From assembly GCF_004327355.1 (NCBI RefSeq), contig NZ_QJUM01000009.1, positions 1-64,000 on the forward strand: a DNA stretch of 64,000 nt. The letters run 5' to 3'. Under the pieces are notes generated by a model. That model saw nothing but the letters and a program-made list of their open reading frames with translations. It ran no database searches and was not told the DNA's origin. The position numbers and the translations under genes are program-made. Positions 49,036-57,437 of this stretch are shown piece by piece (positions within the stretch are counted from its first letter, which is position 1; the number at the start of each line of letters is the position of its first letter). The DNA is from Phytopseudomonas dryadis. Its GTDB lineage: Bacteria > Pseudomonadota > Gammaproteobacteria > Pseudomonadales > Pseudomonadaceae.

Positions 49036-50021
49036 CAGGCCACCTCCCGCACGGCGCTCGCCGCGATATCCAATGAGATCGGGTGGCCGTCGACGTGCAG
49101 GTCGTCGGCGCTGCGGTTGAGCACGTCGACCAGCAGTTCCACGCCTTCGGCTTCGACCCGGTAGCGGATGATATTACCGAGCAGGCTGTGACTGCGAATC
49201 CGCGCCGTGATGTTGCCCTGGCCGAGCACGATGGCTTCCGGGCGGATGGCCACCTGGCCGCCGACCGGGTAGCCGAGCAGGCGGCTGGCGGTGTCGGCGT
49301 CGAGCAGGTTGTAGTTGCCGATGAAGCCGGCGGCGAAGGCGTCGACCGGCGCGGTGTAGAGGGTTTCCGCGTCGCCGCTCTGGACGATCTGGCCGGCATT
49401 CATCAGGAAGATGCGGTCGCTCATGACCAGCGCTTCTTCCTGATCGTGGGTGACGAACAGGGTGGTCAGGCCGAGTTCCTGCTGGATGCCGCGGATCTGT
49501 TCGCGCAGGTGCCGGCGGATGCGCGCATCCAGGGCCGACAGCGGCTCGTCGAGCAGCAGCAGGCGCGGGCGGGTGACCAGCGAGCGGGCCAGGGCCACGC
49601 GCTGGCACTGGCCGCCGGAGAGCTGGTGCGGGTAGCGGCTGGCGTAGTCGCCGAGTTCGACCATGGCCAGGGCGTCCTGCACACGCTGGGCCGCTTCGTC
49701 CTTGTCGATCTTCTGCATGCGCAGGCCGAAGGCGACGTTCTGCGCCGCGGTCATGTTGGGGAACAGGGCGTAGCTCTGGAACACCATGCCGATGCCGCGC
49801 TTCTGCGGCGGCAGCGGCACCAGGTCTTCACCGCCGAGCAGTATCCTGCCGCCGTTGACCTCGGTGAGGCCGGCGATGCAGCGCAGCAGGGTGGACTTGC
49901 CGCAGCCGGAAGGGCCGAGCAGGGTGATGAATTCGCCCTGTTCGATCTCGGCGTCGATGTCGCTGAAGATCGCGGTGGTGCCGTAGCGTTTGTGCAGGTT
50001 CTGGATGCTCAGGAAGCTCAT
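49035..50021 (-). CDS. PotA/FbpC-type ABC transporter ATP-binding protein
   Basis: 328-residue ATPase. Walker A is GPSGCGKSTLLR (~38-49), Q-loop MVFQSYALFPNM, signature LSGGQCQRVALARSLV, Walker B LLLLDEPLSALD, and a C-terminal TOBE-like domain (QVAIRPEAIVLGQGNITAR, ~230). The ATPase type pairs with two distinct permeases and a mobile-loop SBP, as in spermidine, iron or 2-aminoethylphosphonate importers. The ATG overlaps the upstream permease stop as ATGA. Confidence 0.92.
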   Translation of the reverse strand: MSFLSIQNLHKRYGTTAIFSDIDAEIEQGEFITLLGPSGCGKSTLLRCIAGLTEVNGGRILLGGEDLVPLPPQKRGIGMVFQSYALFPNMTAAQNVAFGLRMQKIDKDEAAQRVQDALAMVELGDYASRYPHQLSGGQCQRVALARSLVTRPRLLLLDEPLSALDARIRRHLREQIRGIQQELGLTTLFVTHDQEEALVMSDRIFLMNAGQIVQSGDAETLYTAPVDAFAAGFIGNYNLLDADTASRLLGYPVGGQVAIRPEAIVLGQGNITARIRSHSLLGNIIRYRVEAEGVELLVDVLNRSADDLHVDGHPISLDIAASAVREVA

Positions 50022-50815
50022 GCCTTGTCCCTGTTCAGTCGATTGGCCGCCCAGGTGAACACCAGGACGAAGAAGAAGTAGGAGATCACCAGGGCGCTGT
50101 TGAAGTGGCCGCTGCTGTTCTTCATGTTGTTGAGGTAGACCTGCAGGGTTTCATAGCGGGTGCCGACCAGCAGGTTGGCGAAGACGAACTCGCCGAACAG
50201 AAAGCTGAAGGAGAGGAACAGCGACACCATCAGGCCCTTGCGCAGGTTGGGCAGGATCACCAGGAAGGCGGCTTTCCAGGTGCTGGCGCCGAGCAGGTGG
50301 GCGGCATCCATCAGGTCGCGCAGGTTGATCGCCTGCAGGTTGTTGGTGATGGCCCGGTACATGAACGGCAGGGCGATGGTGAAGTAGCAGCCGATCAGGA
50401 TCCATGGCGTGCCGACCATGGCCAGGGGGCCGGAGCCGTACAACTGCAACAGGCCCACGGCGGAGACCACCGGCGGCACGGCGAACGGCAGCAGGATCAG
50501 CACGTTCATCACCGCGTCGAGCCGGGGGAAGTGGTAATGCACGACGAACAGCAGCGGCAGGATCAGCAGCACCGACAGCGCCAGGGCGCCGAAGCAGACC
50601 AGCAGCGACTGGCCGAAGGCGGCGAGAAAGCGCGGCTCGCTCCACAGCGCCAGGTACCACTTGAAGGTCAGGCCGTCCGGCAGGATGGTCGCCGACCAAC
50701 TGGTGGCCAGGGAGTAGAGCAGGGTGCCGGCCAGCGGCAGCAGCAGGATCAGGAACAGCAGCCAGACCACCGCGCGGTGGTAGAGGCTGGCGGCTGGGGC
50801 GTCAGCGCGAGACAT
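50018..50815 (-). CDS. ABC transporter permease (PotC/PhnV-like)
   Basis: 265 residues with six hydrophobic segments. The coupling EAA loop is LMDAAHLLGASTWKAAFLVI (~171-190). It starts before the previous permease's stop, overlapping by 14 bases (50802-50815). It belongs to the spermidine/phosphonate-type two-permease systems. Confidence 0.88.
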   Translation of the reverse strand: MSRADAPAASLYHRAVVWLLFLILLLPLAGTLLYSLATSWSATILPDGLTFKWYLALWSEPRFLAAFGQSLLVCFGALALSVLLILPLLFVVHYHFPRLDAVMNVLILLPFAVPPVVSAVGLLQLYGSGPLAMVGTPWILIGCYFTIALPFMYRAITNNLQAINLRDLMDAAHLLGASTWKAAFLVILPNLRKGLMVSLFLSFSFLFGEFVFANLLVGTRYETLQVYLNNMKNSSGHFNSALVISYFFFVLVFTWAANRLNRDKA

Positions 50816-51650
50816 GGTAGCTCCTCCTCAGCAGCAACTGATGGACGAGGGTGATCGCCGCCATCAGACCGACCAGGATCATCGCCAGGGCGCTGGCCAT
50901 GTTCGGGTCGAGGGAGATATCCCCGGAGATCATCGCCGCGATACGGATCGGCAGCACGTTGAAGTTGCCGGTGGTCAGGTAGTAGACGGTGGCGTAGGCG
51001 CCCAGGGCATTGGCCAGCAGGATGACGAAGGTGCCGAGCAGCGCCGGGGTCAGCACCGGCAGGCCGATATGCCGCCAGAAGTCCCAGGTGTTGGCCCCCA
51101 GCAGCGCCGCCGACTCGCGCCAGTCCTGACGCAGGGCGTCGAAGGCCGGGTACAGCAGGAGTACGCCGAGGGGAATCTGGAAGTAGGTGTAGAGCACGAT
51201 CAGGCCATTCTTCGAGTACAGGTTGAAGCTCTCGATCAGTCCGGCCTGGATCAGCAACAGGGTCAGTGCGCCGTTGAAGCCGAGCAGGATGATGAAGGCG
51301 AAGGCCAGCGGCACGCCGGCGAAGTTGCTGGTCATGTTGGAAAAGGCGATGACGAAGTCGCGCAGCTTCGAGTCCACCTGGCGCAGCGAGTAGCTGCCGA
51401 GAATGGCGATGAGCATGCCGAACAGGCTCGACCAGAAGGCGATCTGCAGGCTGTGCTTGACCGCCTGCATATAGAATTTCGAGGAAAAGGCCCGTTCGAA
51501 ATTGCCCAGGCCCCAGCCTTGCGGCGTGTTCAGGCTGTTGAGCGCCACCCATACCAGCGGGGCTATCTGGAAGGCGATGAAGAACACCGCGAAGGGCAGC
51601 AGGCACAGCAGCGCCAGCCATTTGCCCCGCGGTTTGCGGGTGGTACTCAT
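50802..51650 (-). CDS. ABC transporter permease (PotB/PhnU-like)
   Basis: 282 residues with six membrane segments (LLCLLPFAVFFIAFQIAPLV at the start). The EAA loop is ALRQDWRESAALLGANTWDF near 183. The ATG at 51650 overlaps the stop of the phosphodiesterase-like gene as ATGA, which favours it over the upstream ATG. It forms the channel with the 50018 permease. Confidence 0.88.
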   Translation of the reverse strand: MSTTRKPRGKWLALLCLLPFAVFFIAFQIAPLVWVALNSLNTPQGWGLGNFERAFSSKFYMQAVKHSLQIAFWSSLFGMLIAILGSYSLRQVDSKLRDFVIAFSNMTSNFAGVPLAFAFIILLGFNGALTLLLIQAGLIESFNLYSKNGLIVLYTYFQIPLGVLLLYPAFDALRQDWRESAALLGANTWDFWRHIGLPVLTPALLGTFVILLANALGAYATVYYLTTGNFNVLPIRIAAMISGDISLDPNMASALAMILVGLMAAITLVHQLLLRRSYHVSR

Positions 51651-52453
51651 TGCAACAACTCCCGGCACGAAGGTTTGTCATGGGCCACGCCGAGCAGCTC
51701 GCAGATCGTGCCGCACAGCTCCAGCTGCTTCGGTGTCGCTGTCTCATCGAGGCTGAAGGCATCGCCCAGCACGAACAGCGGCACCTCGCGCTCCTCGGCC
51801 AGCAGGCCGTTGTGCGAGCGGTCGTCGTTCATGCCATGATCGGCGGTTACCAGCACCTGGTAGCCGGCATCCAGCCAGCCCTGCAGGTAGTCGGCGAGGA
51901 GGATGTCGGCAGCCCGCGCCGCATTGCGGTACTGGCTGCTGTTCAGGCCGTGCTTGTGGCCGGCGTCGTCGATGTTCATCGGATGCACCAGCAGGAAATC
52001 CGGCGCGTGCCTGAGGCGCAGGCTCTCGGCATCGGCGAACAGGTGCGAGTCCGGGTAGTGGTCGGCATAGTAGAAGTGCCCATGCTGGATCGGCAGGTCG
52101 GCATCGTGCGTATGCCGGTCGCGTGCGGCGACGAAGGGCGCGCGGTTGTACAGCTCGCTCATCCAGTGATAGGCGGCGGCCGCGGTGCTCAGCCCGGCGG
52201 CGCGGGCATAGTGGAACACGCTGCGCTGATGGCTCAGGCGCACCACGTTGTTGTGCACGATGCCGCTGTCGATCGGCGTCACGCCGGTGAGGATGCATTC
52301 GTAGAGCGGCCTGGACAGCGAAGGCAGCTCGCATTCGAGCTTGTACAGGGCGGCGCGCCCTGCGGCGCACCAGGCCTGCAGATGGCCGAGTGCATGCCGG
52401 GCGACCTCGTAATTGAGGCCGTCGAGAACGACGAGGATGACCTTGGACGGCAT
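51647..52453 (-). CDS. Alkaline-phosphatase-superfamily phosphodiesterase/phosphonatase-like enzyme
   Basis: 268 residues; no signal peptide, so cytoplasmic. Metal-ligand segments of the alkaline phosphatase/nucleotide pyrophosphatase superfamily are visible. The first is VILVVLDGLNYEVA (first Asp). ECILTGVTPIDSGI (~52-65) has Thr as likely nucleophile, HPMNIDDAGHKHGLNSS (~158) holds Asp and His, and VTADHGMNDD (~209-218) completes the set. Members cleave phosphodiesters, phosphonoacetate or phosphate monoesters. Sitting between the importer's SBP and permease genes in a tightly overlapping operon, it probably processes the imported phosphorus compound. Confidence 0.82.
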   Translation of the reverse strand: MPSKVILVVLDGLNYEVARHALGHLQAWCAAGRAALYKLECELPSLSRPLYECILTGVTPIDSGIVHNNVVRLSHQRSVFHYARAAGLSTAAAAYHWMSELYNRAPFVAARDRHTHDADLPIQHGHFYYADHYPDSHLFADAESLRLRHAPDFLLVHPMNIDDAGHKHGLNSSQYRNAARAADILLADYLQGWLDAGYQVLVTADHGMNDDRSHNGLLAEEREVPLFVLGDAFSLDETATPKQLELCGTICELLGVAHDKPSCRELLQ

Positions 52454-52482
52454 GGGTGATCCTGGGTTGAGAGGGTATTGGG

Positions 52483-52585
52483 GTAGGGTGGATCGGAGCG
52501 CGTAGCTGACGCTTGCCTACGCGGCCCGATCCGTCCACCACTTTGCGATCGCAATGGTGGATGAAAAGAGCGTCATCCACCCTAC
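52483..52585. repeat. Palindromic repeat, family B, copy 3, inside an operon
   Basis: GTAGGGTGGATCGGAGCGCG ... AGAGCGTCATCCACCCTAC. An extra segment (GTAGCTGACGCTTGCCTACG) is inserted in the left arm. It lies between the SBP gene and the phosphodiesterase-like gene on the same transcript. Confidence 0.75.
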
Positions 52586-52602
52586 GGAGGCAGCCTCGTG
52601 AA

Positions 52603-53661
52603 TCACTCCATGTTGATGATCACGTTTTCCTGCCACAGCTGCGGCAGGGTTTTCGAGGTCGCTTCCCAGGCGGCGGCATCCTCGATCGGCTTGACCTTGG
52701 CGTACTGCTCGTTGGGCAGCAGCTTGGCCTGCACCTCGGCCGGCAGGGTCAGGTGCTCGGCGCGGATCGGCCGGGCGTTGCCCTTGGCCAGGTTGATCTG
52801 CCCGGCGTCGCTGAGGATGTACTCGCGCGCGAGCTTGGCGGCGTTGGGGTGCTTGGCGTACTTGTTGATGATGGTGGTGTAGCCGGAGATCACCGAACCG
52901 TCGGAAGGGATCAGCACGTCGAAGCGATTCGGGTCGATCTGGTCGCGGTAGCTGAGGCCGTTGAAGTCCCAGACGATGCCCACTTCCACTTCGCCTTTCT
53001 CCAGGGTCTGGATGGTCGGGTTGGCCAGCGACAGGCGCCCTTGTTCGGCGATTTCGGCGAAGTAGTCCAGGCCCGGCTGGATGTTCTTCTCGTCGCCACC
53101 GTTGGCGATGGCCGCAGCCAGTACACCGTTGACCGCCTGGGCGGCGGCGCTGACGTCACCGATGGCCACGCGGTATTTGCCGGTCTTCAGGTCGGCCCAG
53201 CTTGTCGGCGCGTCCTTGACCAGCTGCTTGTTGACGATGAAGGCGATGGAGCCGGTGTAGGCGAGCATCCAGTGGCCGTCGGCATCCTTGGCCCACTCGG
53301 GAATCTGATCCCAGGTGCTCGGCTTGTACGGCTGGGTCACGCCCTGCTGCACGGCGATGGGGCCGAAGGCGGCACCGACATCGCCGATATCGGCGCTGGC
53401 GTTGTCCTTCTCGGCGGCGAACTTGGCGATTTCCTGGGCCGAGCTCATGTCGGTGTCCATGTGCTTGAGGCCGTACTTGTCGCTCAGGTCTTTCCAGGTG
53501 TCCTTCCAGTTGGCCCAACTGTCCGGCATGCCGACGCTGTTGACGGCGCCTTCTTTGCGCGCGGCCTGTTCCAGTGCAGTTATATCCGTCTCGGCGGCCA
53601 TGGCCTGGGAGGCCAGGGCGATGGCGCTGCCCATCAGCGATGCCAGTAGCAGTTGTTTCAT
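52603..53661 (-). CDS. Periplasmic substrate-binding protein (spermidine/iron/phosphonate type)
   Basis: 352 residues with a signal peptide (1-22, ASQAMA-AE) and a type II binding fold: EQAARKEGAVNSVGMPDSWA near 31, DIGDVGAAFGPIAVQQGV near 91 and LAYTGSIAFIVNKQLV near 133. WDFNGLSYRDQIDPNRFDVL is near 217. Binding residues are not assignable by eye. It is the first gene of the operon under the UTRA regulator. The downstream repeat may create the polarity that keeps SBP in excess over membrane subunits. Confidence 0.88.
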   Translation of the reverse strand: MKQLLLASLMGSAIALASQAMAAETDITALEQAARKEGAVNSVGMPDSWANWKDTWKDLSDKYGLKHMDTDMSSAQEIAKFAAEKDNASADIGDVGAAFGPIAVQQGVTQPYKPSTWDQIPEWAKDADGHWMLAYTGSIAFIVNKQLVKDAPTSWADLKTGKYRVAIGDVSAAAQAVNGVLAAAIANGGDEKNIQPGLDYFAEIAEQGRLSLANPTIQTLEKGEVEVGIVWDFNGLSYRDQIDPNRFDVLIPSDGSVISGYTTIINKYAKHPNAAKLAREYILSDAGQINLAKGNARPIRAEHLTLPAEVQAKLLPNEQYAKVKPIEDAAAWEATSKTLPQLWQENVIINME

Positions 53662-53685
53662 CGGAAACTCCTTTGCGTTGAGGGT

Positions 53686-53697
53686 TGGTCTAGATCA
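53686..53697. promoter_or_regulatory. Operator-like palindrome TGGTCTAGATCA
   Basis: One mismatch from the perfect palindrome TGGTCTAGACCA; it contains the GT-N-TA core of HutC/UTRA-GntR operators. It lies 25 bases upstream of the SBP start on the minus strand. Confidence 0.6.
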
Positions 53698-53948
53698 GCA
53701 AGACCCAAGCCAATGTAGGCGCTGCGAATGACAGTTTTATGTCGAGGGCGTGGCGATGGACATCCAGGCTTGTCACCGGCAGGCCGCCAATCAAGCGTAG
53801 ACCAGGATAAGCCTCTGAATTGGCGGCATTACTGCTGGCATGAGGCGTGCTTGAAGCGAGCTTGTCATCTGCCGGTCATCCAGCTCGCCTAGGCTTGCCC
53901 GTGAGGATTCCGGTCAGCCGATGACTGCCTCATGCCCCGAGATGGGGC

Positions 53949-53960
53949 TGGTCTAGTCCA
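53949..53960. promoter_or_regulatory. Operator-like palindrome TGGTCTAGTCCA
   Basis: One mismatch from TGGTCTAGACCA. It lies 15 bases before the UTRA-GntR start codon, immediately before its Shine-Dalgarno (AGGAG, 53963-53967), suggesting autoregulation. Confidence 0.6.
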
Positions 53961-53975
53961 AGAGGAGTCAGCGTG

Positions 53976-54695
53976 ATGCGCAATGAAGCGCCGCGAGCCG
54001 TTACCACCATTTGTCGTGCGCTGCAGGAGCAGATCGAACACGGCCTGCTGCCGGCCGGCGGCAAGCTGCCCGCCGAGCGCCGCCTCAGCGAGCTGTTCGA
54101 TACCACGCGCATCACCCTGCGCGAGGCCCTGGGGCAGTTGGAGGCCCAGGGCCTGGTGTACCGCGAGGAACGCCGCGGCTGGTTCGTGTCGCCGGCGCGG
54201 GTGGCGTACAACCCGCTGGTGCGGACCCACTTTCATGCCATGGTCGCCGAGCAGGGGCGGGTGCCGGCCACCGAAGTGCTCAGCGCCAGGCTGATGCCGG
54301 CCCATGCGCACATCTGCCAGCTGCTGGGCCTGTCGGGATTGTCCAGCGTGTACCAGATCCGCCGCGCGCGGCGCATCGACGGGCGCCTGGTGCTGTATGT
54401 CGAGCATTACCTGAATCCCGAGTACTTTCCCGGCATCCTGGATTTCGACCTGACGCGTTCGCTGACCGAGCTGTATGCCAGCGAATATGGCGTGCATTAC
54501 GGCCGGGTGCGCTTCGACATGCTGCCCACCGCGCTGCACAGCGAGGCGGCCGCGGCCCTGAAGGTGGCCACTGGCAGCCCGGCGTTGCGCATCACCCGGG
54601 TCAACCGCGACCAGCGCGGCCGCCTGATCGACTGCGACCTGGAGCTCTGGCGCCACGATGCCATCCACGTCAGCGTCGAGGTGCCGGACGATTAG
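53976..54695 (+). CDS. GntR-family regulator with UTRA domain (HutC/PhnF type)
   Basis: 239 residues. The GntR winged helix is at ~8-68 (LQEQIEHGLLPAGGKLPAERRLSELFDTTRIT region split). The UTRA effector domain follows from ~88 (ATEVLSARLMPAHA, YQIRRARRIDGRLVLYVEHY, ALKVATGSPALRITRVNRDQ). AGGAG lies 8 bases before ATG 53976, which is preferred over GTG 53973. HutC/PhnF proteins sense a small molecule and repress the neighbouring transport operon, here the divergent ABC/phosphatase operon with two matching palindromes. Confidence 0.9.
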   Translation: MRNEAPRAVTTICRALQEQIEHGLLPAGGKLPAERRLSELFDTTRITLREALGQLEAQGLVYREERRGWFVSPARVAYNPLVRTHFHAMVAEQGRVPATEVLSARLMPAHAHICQLLGLSGLSSVYQIRRARRIDGRLVLYVEHYLNPEYFPGILDFDLTRSLTELYASEYGVHYGRVRFDMLPTALHSEAAAALKVATGSPALRITRVNRDQRGRLIDCDLELWRHDAIHVSVEVPDD

Positions 54696-54702
54696 GGGCA
54701 GT

Positions 54703-54738
54703 GGCAAGCCACAAGCCACAAGCCACAAGCTGCAAGCG
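54703..54738. repeat. Family D short repeat run (AAGCCACAAGCCACAAGCTG)
   Basis: Three 9-base units AAGCCACAA followed by GCTGCAAGC in the gap between the UTRA regulator and the M48 gene; related to 15086 and 63325. Confidence 0.6.
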
Positions 54739-54768
54739 CGAGTGCTGGTTGTGCCTGGATAGGCGGCA

Positions 54769-56670
54769 TCACTCGCGGCTTTCGCCGAGCAGCGGCGGCA
54801 TCGGGCAGTCCAGGGTGTCGGCCACGGCGCGCATCAGCTCGGCCTCTTCGGCGCTGATGCGGCCGTCGTGTTCGATGCAGCGGGCCATGGCCTTGAGCAA
54901 CTGTGGCTTCTGCAGCGGGCGCATCTGGTTGAGACGGTTCAGCGCCTGGTTCAGCTGGGTCACACCGGGCCGGGCCTGCTCGGCGAAAACCCGCGGGGTG
55001 AAGGGCAGGGTGCTCCAGGCCGCCTCGAAGGCCTGGGCGGCGGCTTCCTCGGAGGTGTTGCCGGCGCGTGCCAGGGCCACCAGCAGCAGCGTGCTTTCCG
55101 TGCCCAGGGCGGCCAGCGGCAGGCGGCCCTGCGGCATGCGCTGCATGCCGAGGTTGCGCTCGACGATACGCAGCAGGGCCCATTCGATCAGGTCGAGCTG
55201 GCCCGTGCCGACCAGCAGGGTGCCGATGTTCTGCTTGAGGGTGACGAAGTCCTGGGGCGGCAGTTGCTTGAGTGCCGGAATGGCTATTTCCAGCAGCGGC
55301 AGGCGGCGACCTGCGGGCAGGCGTTCCAGCGCCGCAGCCAGTTCCAGCAGCTTGTCGGACAGCAGTGGCGCCAGGTTCGCCTGCATCCAGGCCATGCGTT
55401 GCTGGCGGGTGGCCGGGTCGCGACCGAGCAGCAGGCCGTAGAGGATGGCCAGGGCGCCATGGGGCTCGTGGGCGGCCTGGCGCAGGCTGTCGTCGATCTG
55501 CGCCAGGCTTTCGCGGGCTTCGCTCAGGTGCTGCGGCTGCGGGTCGCCGATGCTGGCGATGGCGGCGCTGGCCGCACCGGCGCTGAAGCCGGAAACCGCC
55601 TCCTGTGCGGCGCTGGCGGGCGCATGGTCCGGCGTCGGCCGCTCGAAGACCTCGCCGCCCATGACCACGCCATCCCAGCTGGGGTCGATGCGGCGAATGC
55701 GTTCCTCCAGCGGCGGGTGAGTGGCCATCATGCGGCTCAGGGCCATGCCCTGGCCGAAGTACATGTGGCTGTACTCGGCGGCGTGGCTGGCTTCGATATG
55801 GGAACCGCGGAGACCGCCGAGCTTTTTCAGGGCGCCGGCGATGCCCTGGGGGTTGCGGGTGAACTGCACGGCCGAGGCATCGGCGAGGAATTCGCGCTGG
55901 CGGCTGACCGCGGCCTTGATCAGGTTGCCGAAGAAGGTGCCGGCGTAACCGATGATCAGCAGCGCCAGTCCCAGCACCATGATCAGGGCGATGCCGCTGC
56001 CGCGGCTCTTGTCGCCGGAACGGCCGCTGCGCGGCACGTGGCGGGCGTGGCCGCCGCCACGCAGGAGCATCTCGCCGATCAGGCCCAGCAGCAGGATGCC
56101 GTGCAGCACGGCCACCAGGCGGGTATTGAGGCGCATGTCGCCATGCAGGATATGGCTGAACTCGTGGGCGATGACACCCTGCAGTTCATCGCGGTTGAGC
56201 TTTTCGATGGCGCCGCGGGTCACGCCGATCACCGCATTCTCGGGGCGCAGCCCGGCGGCGAAGGCATTGATCGACGATTCTTCCAGCAGGTACACGGGGG
56301 GAACCGGGGTGCCCGCGGCCAGGGCCATTTCCTCCACCACGTTGAGCACGCGCTGCTCGTGCCGGCCACGGGGTTCGAGGTTGATCAGGCGTCCGCCGAG
56401 ACGCTCGGCGACCACCTTGCCGCCGGCGCTCAGTTGCTGAGCCTTGAACAGCCAGCCTAGTATCACCACGCCGCCGACCGCCAGCGCGACCGAGCCGAGC
56501 AGTTCGCCGCTGAGCGCGTCGAAGCGGTAGTTGCCGCCCTGGTAGACCTGCCAGGCAATGGCGATGACCAGGGTGGTGGTGCCGATCAGCGTGGCCACGG
56601 CCAGCAGTAGCAGTATGACCAGGCGGGTGCTGTTGCGCCGCGCCCGATCCTGTTGCTCGAAGAAGTCCAT
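54769..56670 (-). CDS. M48-family membrane metalloprotease (HtpX-like) with large C-terminal domain
   Basis: 633 residues. Two N-terminal membrane helices (LVILLLLAVATLIGTTTLVIA and LLGSVALAVGGVVILGWLF split) precede the protease domain, with HEFSHILHGD (zinc ligands His168/172, Glu169) and a third ligand in REFLADASAVQF near 270. After residue ~360 comes a ~270-residue C-terminal domain absent from HtpX, ending with a TerB-like segment (KAMARCIEHDGRISAEEAELM). Membrane topology places the active site at the cytoplasmic side. It is preceded by a LemA-family gene, a common pairing. The function is probably membrane protein quality control. Confidence 0.88.
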   Translation of the reverse strand: MDFFEQQDRARRNSTRLVILLLLAVATLIGTTTLVIAIAWQVYQGGNYRFDALSGELLGSVALAVGGVVILGWLFKAQQLSAGGKVVAERLGGRLINLEPRGRHEQRVLNVVEEMALAAGTPVPPVYLLEESSINAFAAGLRPENAVIGVTRGAIEKLNRDELQGVIAHEFSHILHGDMRLNTRLVAVLHGILLLGLIGEMLLRGGGHARHVPRSGRSGDKSRGSGIALIMVLGLALLIIGYAGTFFGNLIKAAVSRQREFLADASAVQFTRNPQGIAGALKKLGGLRGSHIEASHAAEYSHMYFGQGMALSRMMATHPPLEERIRRIDPSWDGVVMGGEVFERPTPDHAPASAAQEAVSGFSAGAASAAIASIGDPQPQHLSEARESLAQIDDSLRQAAHEPHGALAILYGLLLGRDPATRQQRMAWMQANLAPLLSDKLLELAAALERLPAGRRLPLLEIAIPALKQLPPQDFVTLKQNIGTLLVGTGQLDLIEWALLRIVERNLGMQRMPQGRLPLAALGTESTLLLVALARAGNTSEEAAAQAFEAAWSTLPFTPRVFAEQARPGVTQLNQALNRLNQMRPLQKPQLLKAMARCIEHDGRISAEEAELMRAVADTLDCPMPPLLGESRE

Positions 56671-56685
56671 CGATCTACCCGCGGT

Positions 56686-57282
56686 TTAGAACGACACCTT
56701 GGGCGCTTCCTGGATCGCCGCGCTGTCGGCGAACTCCAGCAGGGCGGCGTCGCTGCCGTGGCCGAAGGCACCGGCCAGCAGCACGGGCGGGAAGCTCTGG
56801 CGATAGGTGTTGTAGGCGGTGGCGGCATCGTTGTACGCCTGGCGGGCGAAGGCGACCTTGTTCTCGGTGCTGCTCAGTTCCTCGCTGAGTTGCTGCATGT
56901 TCTGCGACGCCTTGAGGTCGGGATAGGCCTCGACGGTGACGTTGAGCCGGCCCATGGCGTTCTTCAGCACGTTCTCGGCGCTGGCCAGCAGGTTCATGCT
57001 CTGCGCGTCGCCGGGGTGCGCCGAGGCCTGCCTGAGGCTCTCGACCGCACCGTTGCGCGCGGCGACCACCGCTTCCAGGGTGTCGCGCTCGTGGCTCAGA
57101 TAGGCCTTGGCGGTTTCCACCAGATTGGGGATCAGGTCGTAGCGGCGCTTGAGCTGCACCTCGATCTGCGCGAAGCCGTTCTGGTAGCGGTTGCGCAGGT
57201 TGACCAGACGATTGTAGATGCTGATCACATAGAAAACGGCGACAACCAGGACGGCAATGATGATGAGGGTGGAGATATCCAT
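56686..57282 (-). CDS. LemA family protein
   Basis: 198 residues: one N-terminal membrane helix (TLIIIAVLVVAVFYVISIYN), then the LemA coiled-coil domain with YQNGFAQIEVQLKRRYDLIP and NLVETAKAYLSHE. LSEELSSTENKVAFARQAYN is near 137. It is in the same operon as the M48 protease (15-base gap between stop and ATG). LemA proteins are surface-exposed or periplasmic helical bundles; their role with M48 proteases is unresolved. Confidence 0.93.
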   Translation of the reverse strand: MDISTLIIIAVLVVAVFYVISIYNRLVNLRNRYQNGFAQIEVQLKRRYDLIPNLVETAKAYLSHERDTLEAVVAARNGAVESLRQASAHPGDAQSMNLLASAENVLKNAMGRLNVTVEAYPDLKASQNMQQLSEELSSTENKVAFARQAYNDAATAYNTYRQSFPPVLLAGAFGHGSDAALLEFADSAAIQEAPKVSF

Positions 57283-57437
57283 GACGTGTCCCTATCCGAT
57301 GGAAAAGTTGGCGGCCATGGTAGCGGAAAGTCCGCCAGCATGTGAGTGCGGGCCGGTGCGGATGTGCACGGGTTCCGTTTCGGCGCGTGCTCCGGGCGGC
57401 GCTGGCAACCACTGCAGGTGAGGCAGCGCCAGCCGCG

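Noticed and set aside
53836..53851. Sigma-54-like TGGCATGAGGCGTGCT upstream of the UTRA regulator
   Set aside because: GG-N10-GC arises often in GC-rich DNA, no activator site is nearby, and UTRA regulators usually act at sigma-70 promoters.
54703..54738. Possible CRISPR array from short regular units
   Set aside because: Units are 9 bases with no unique spacers; it is the common family D intergenic word run.
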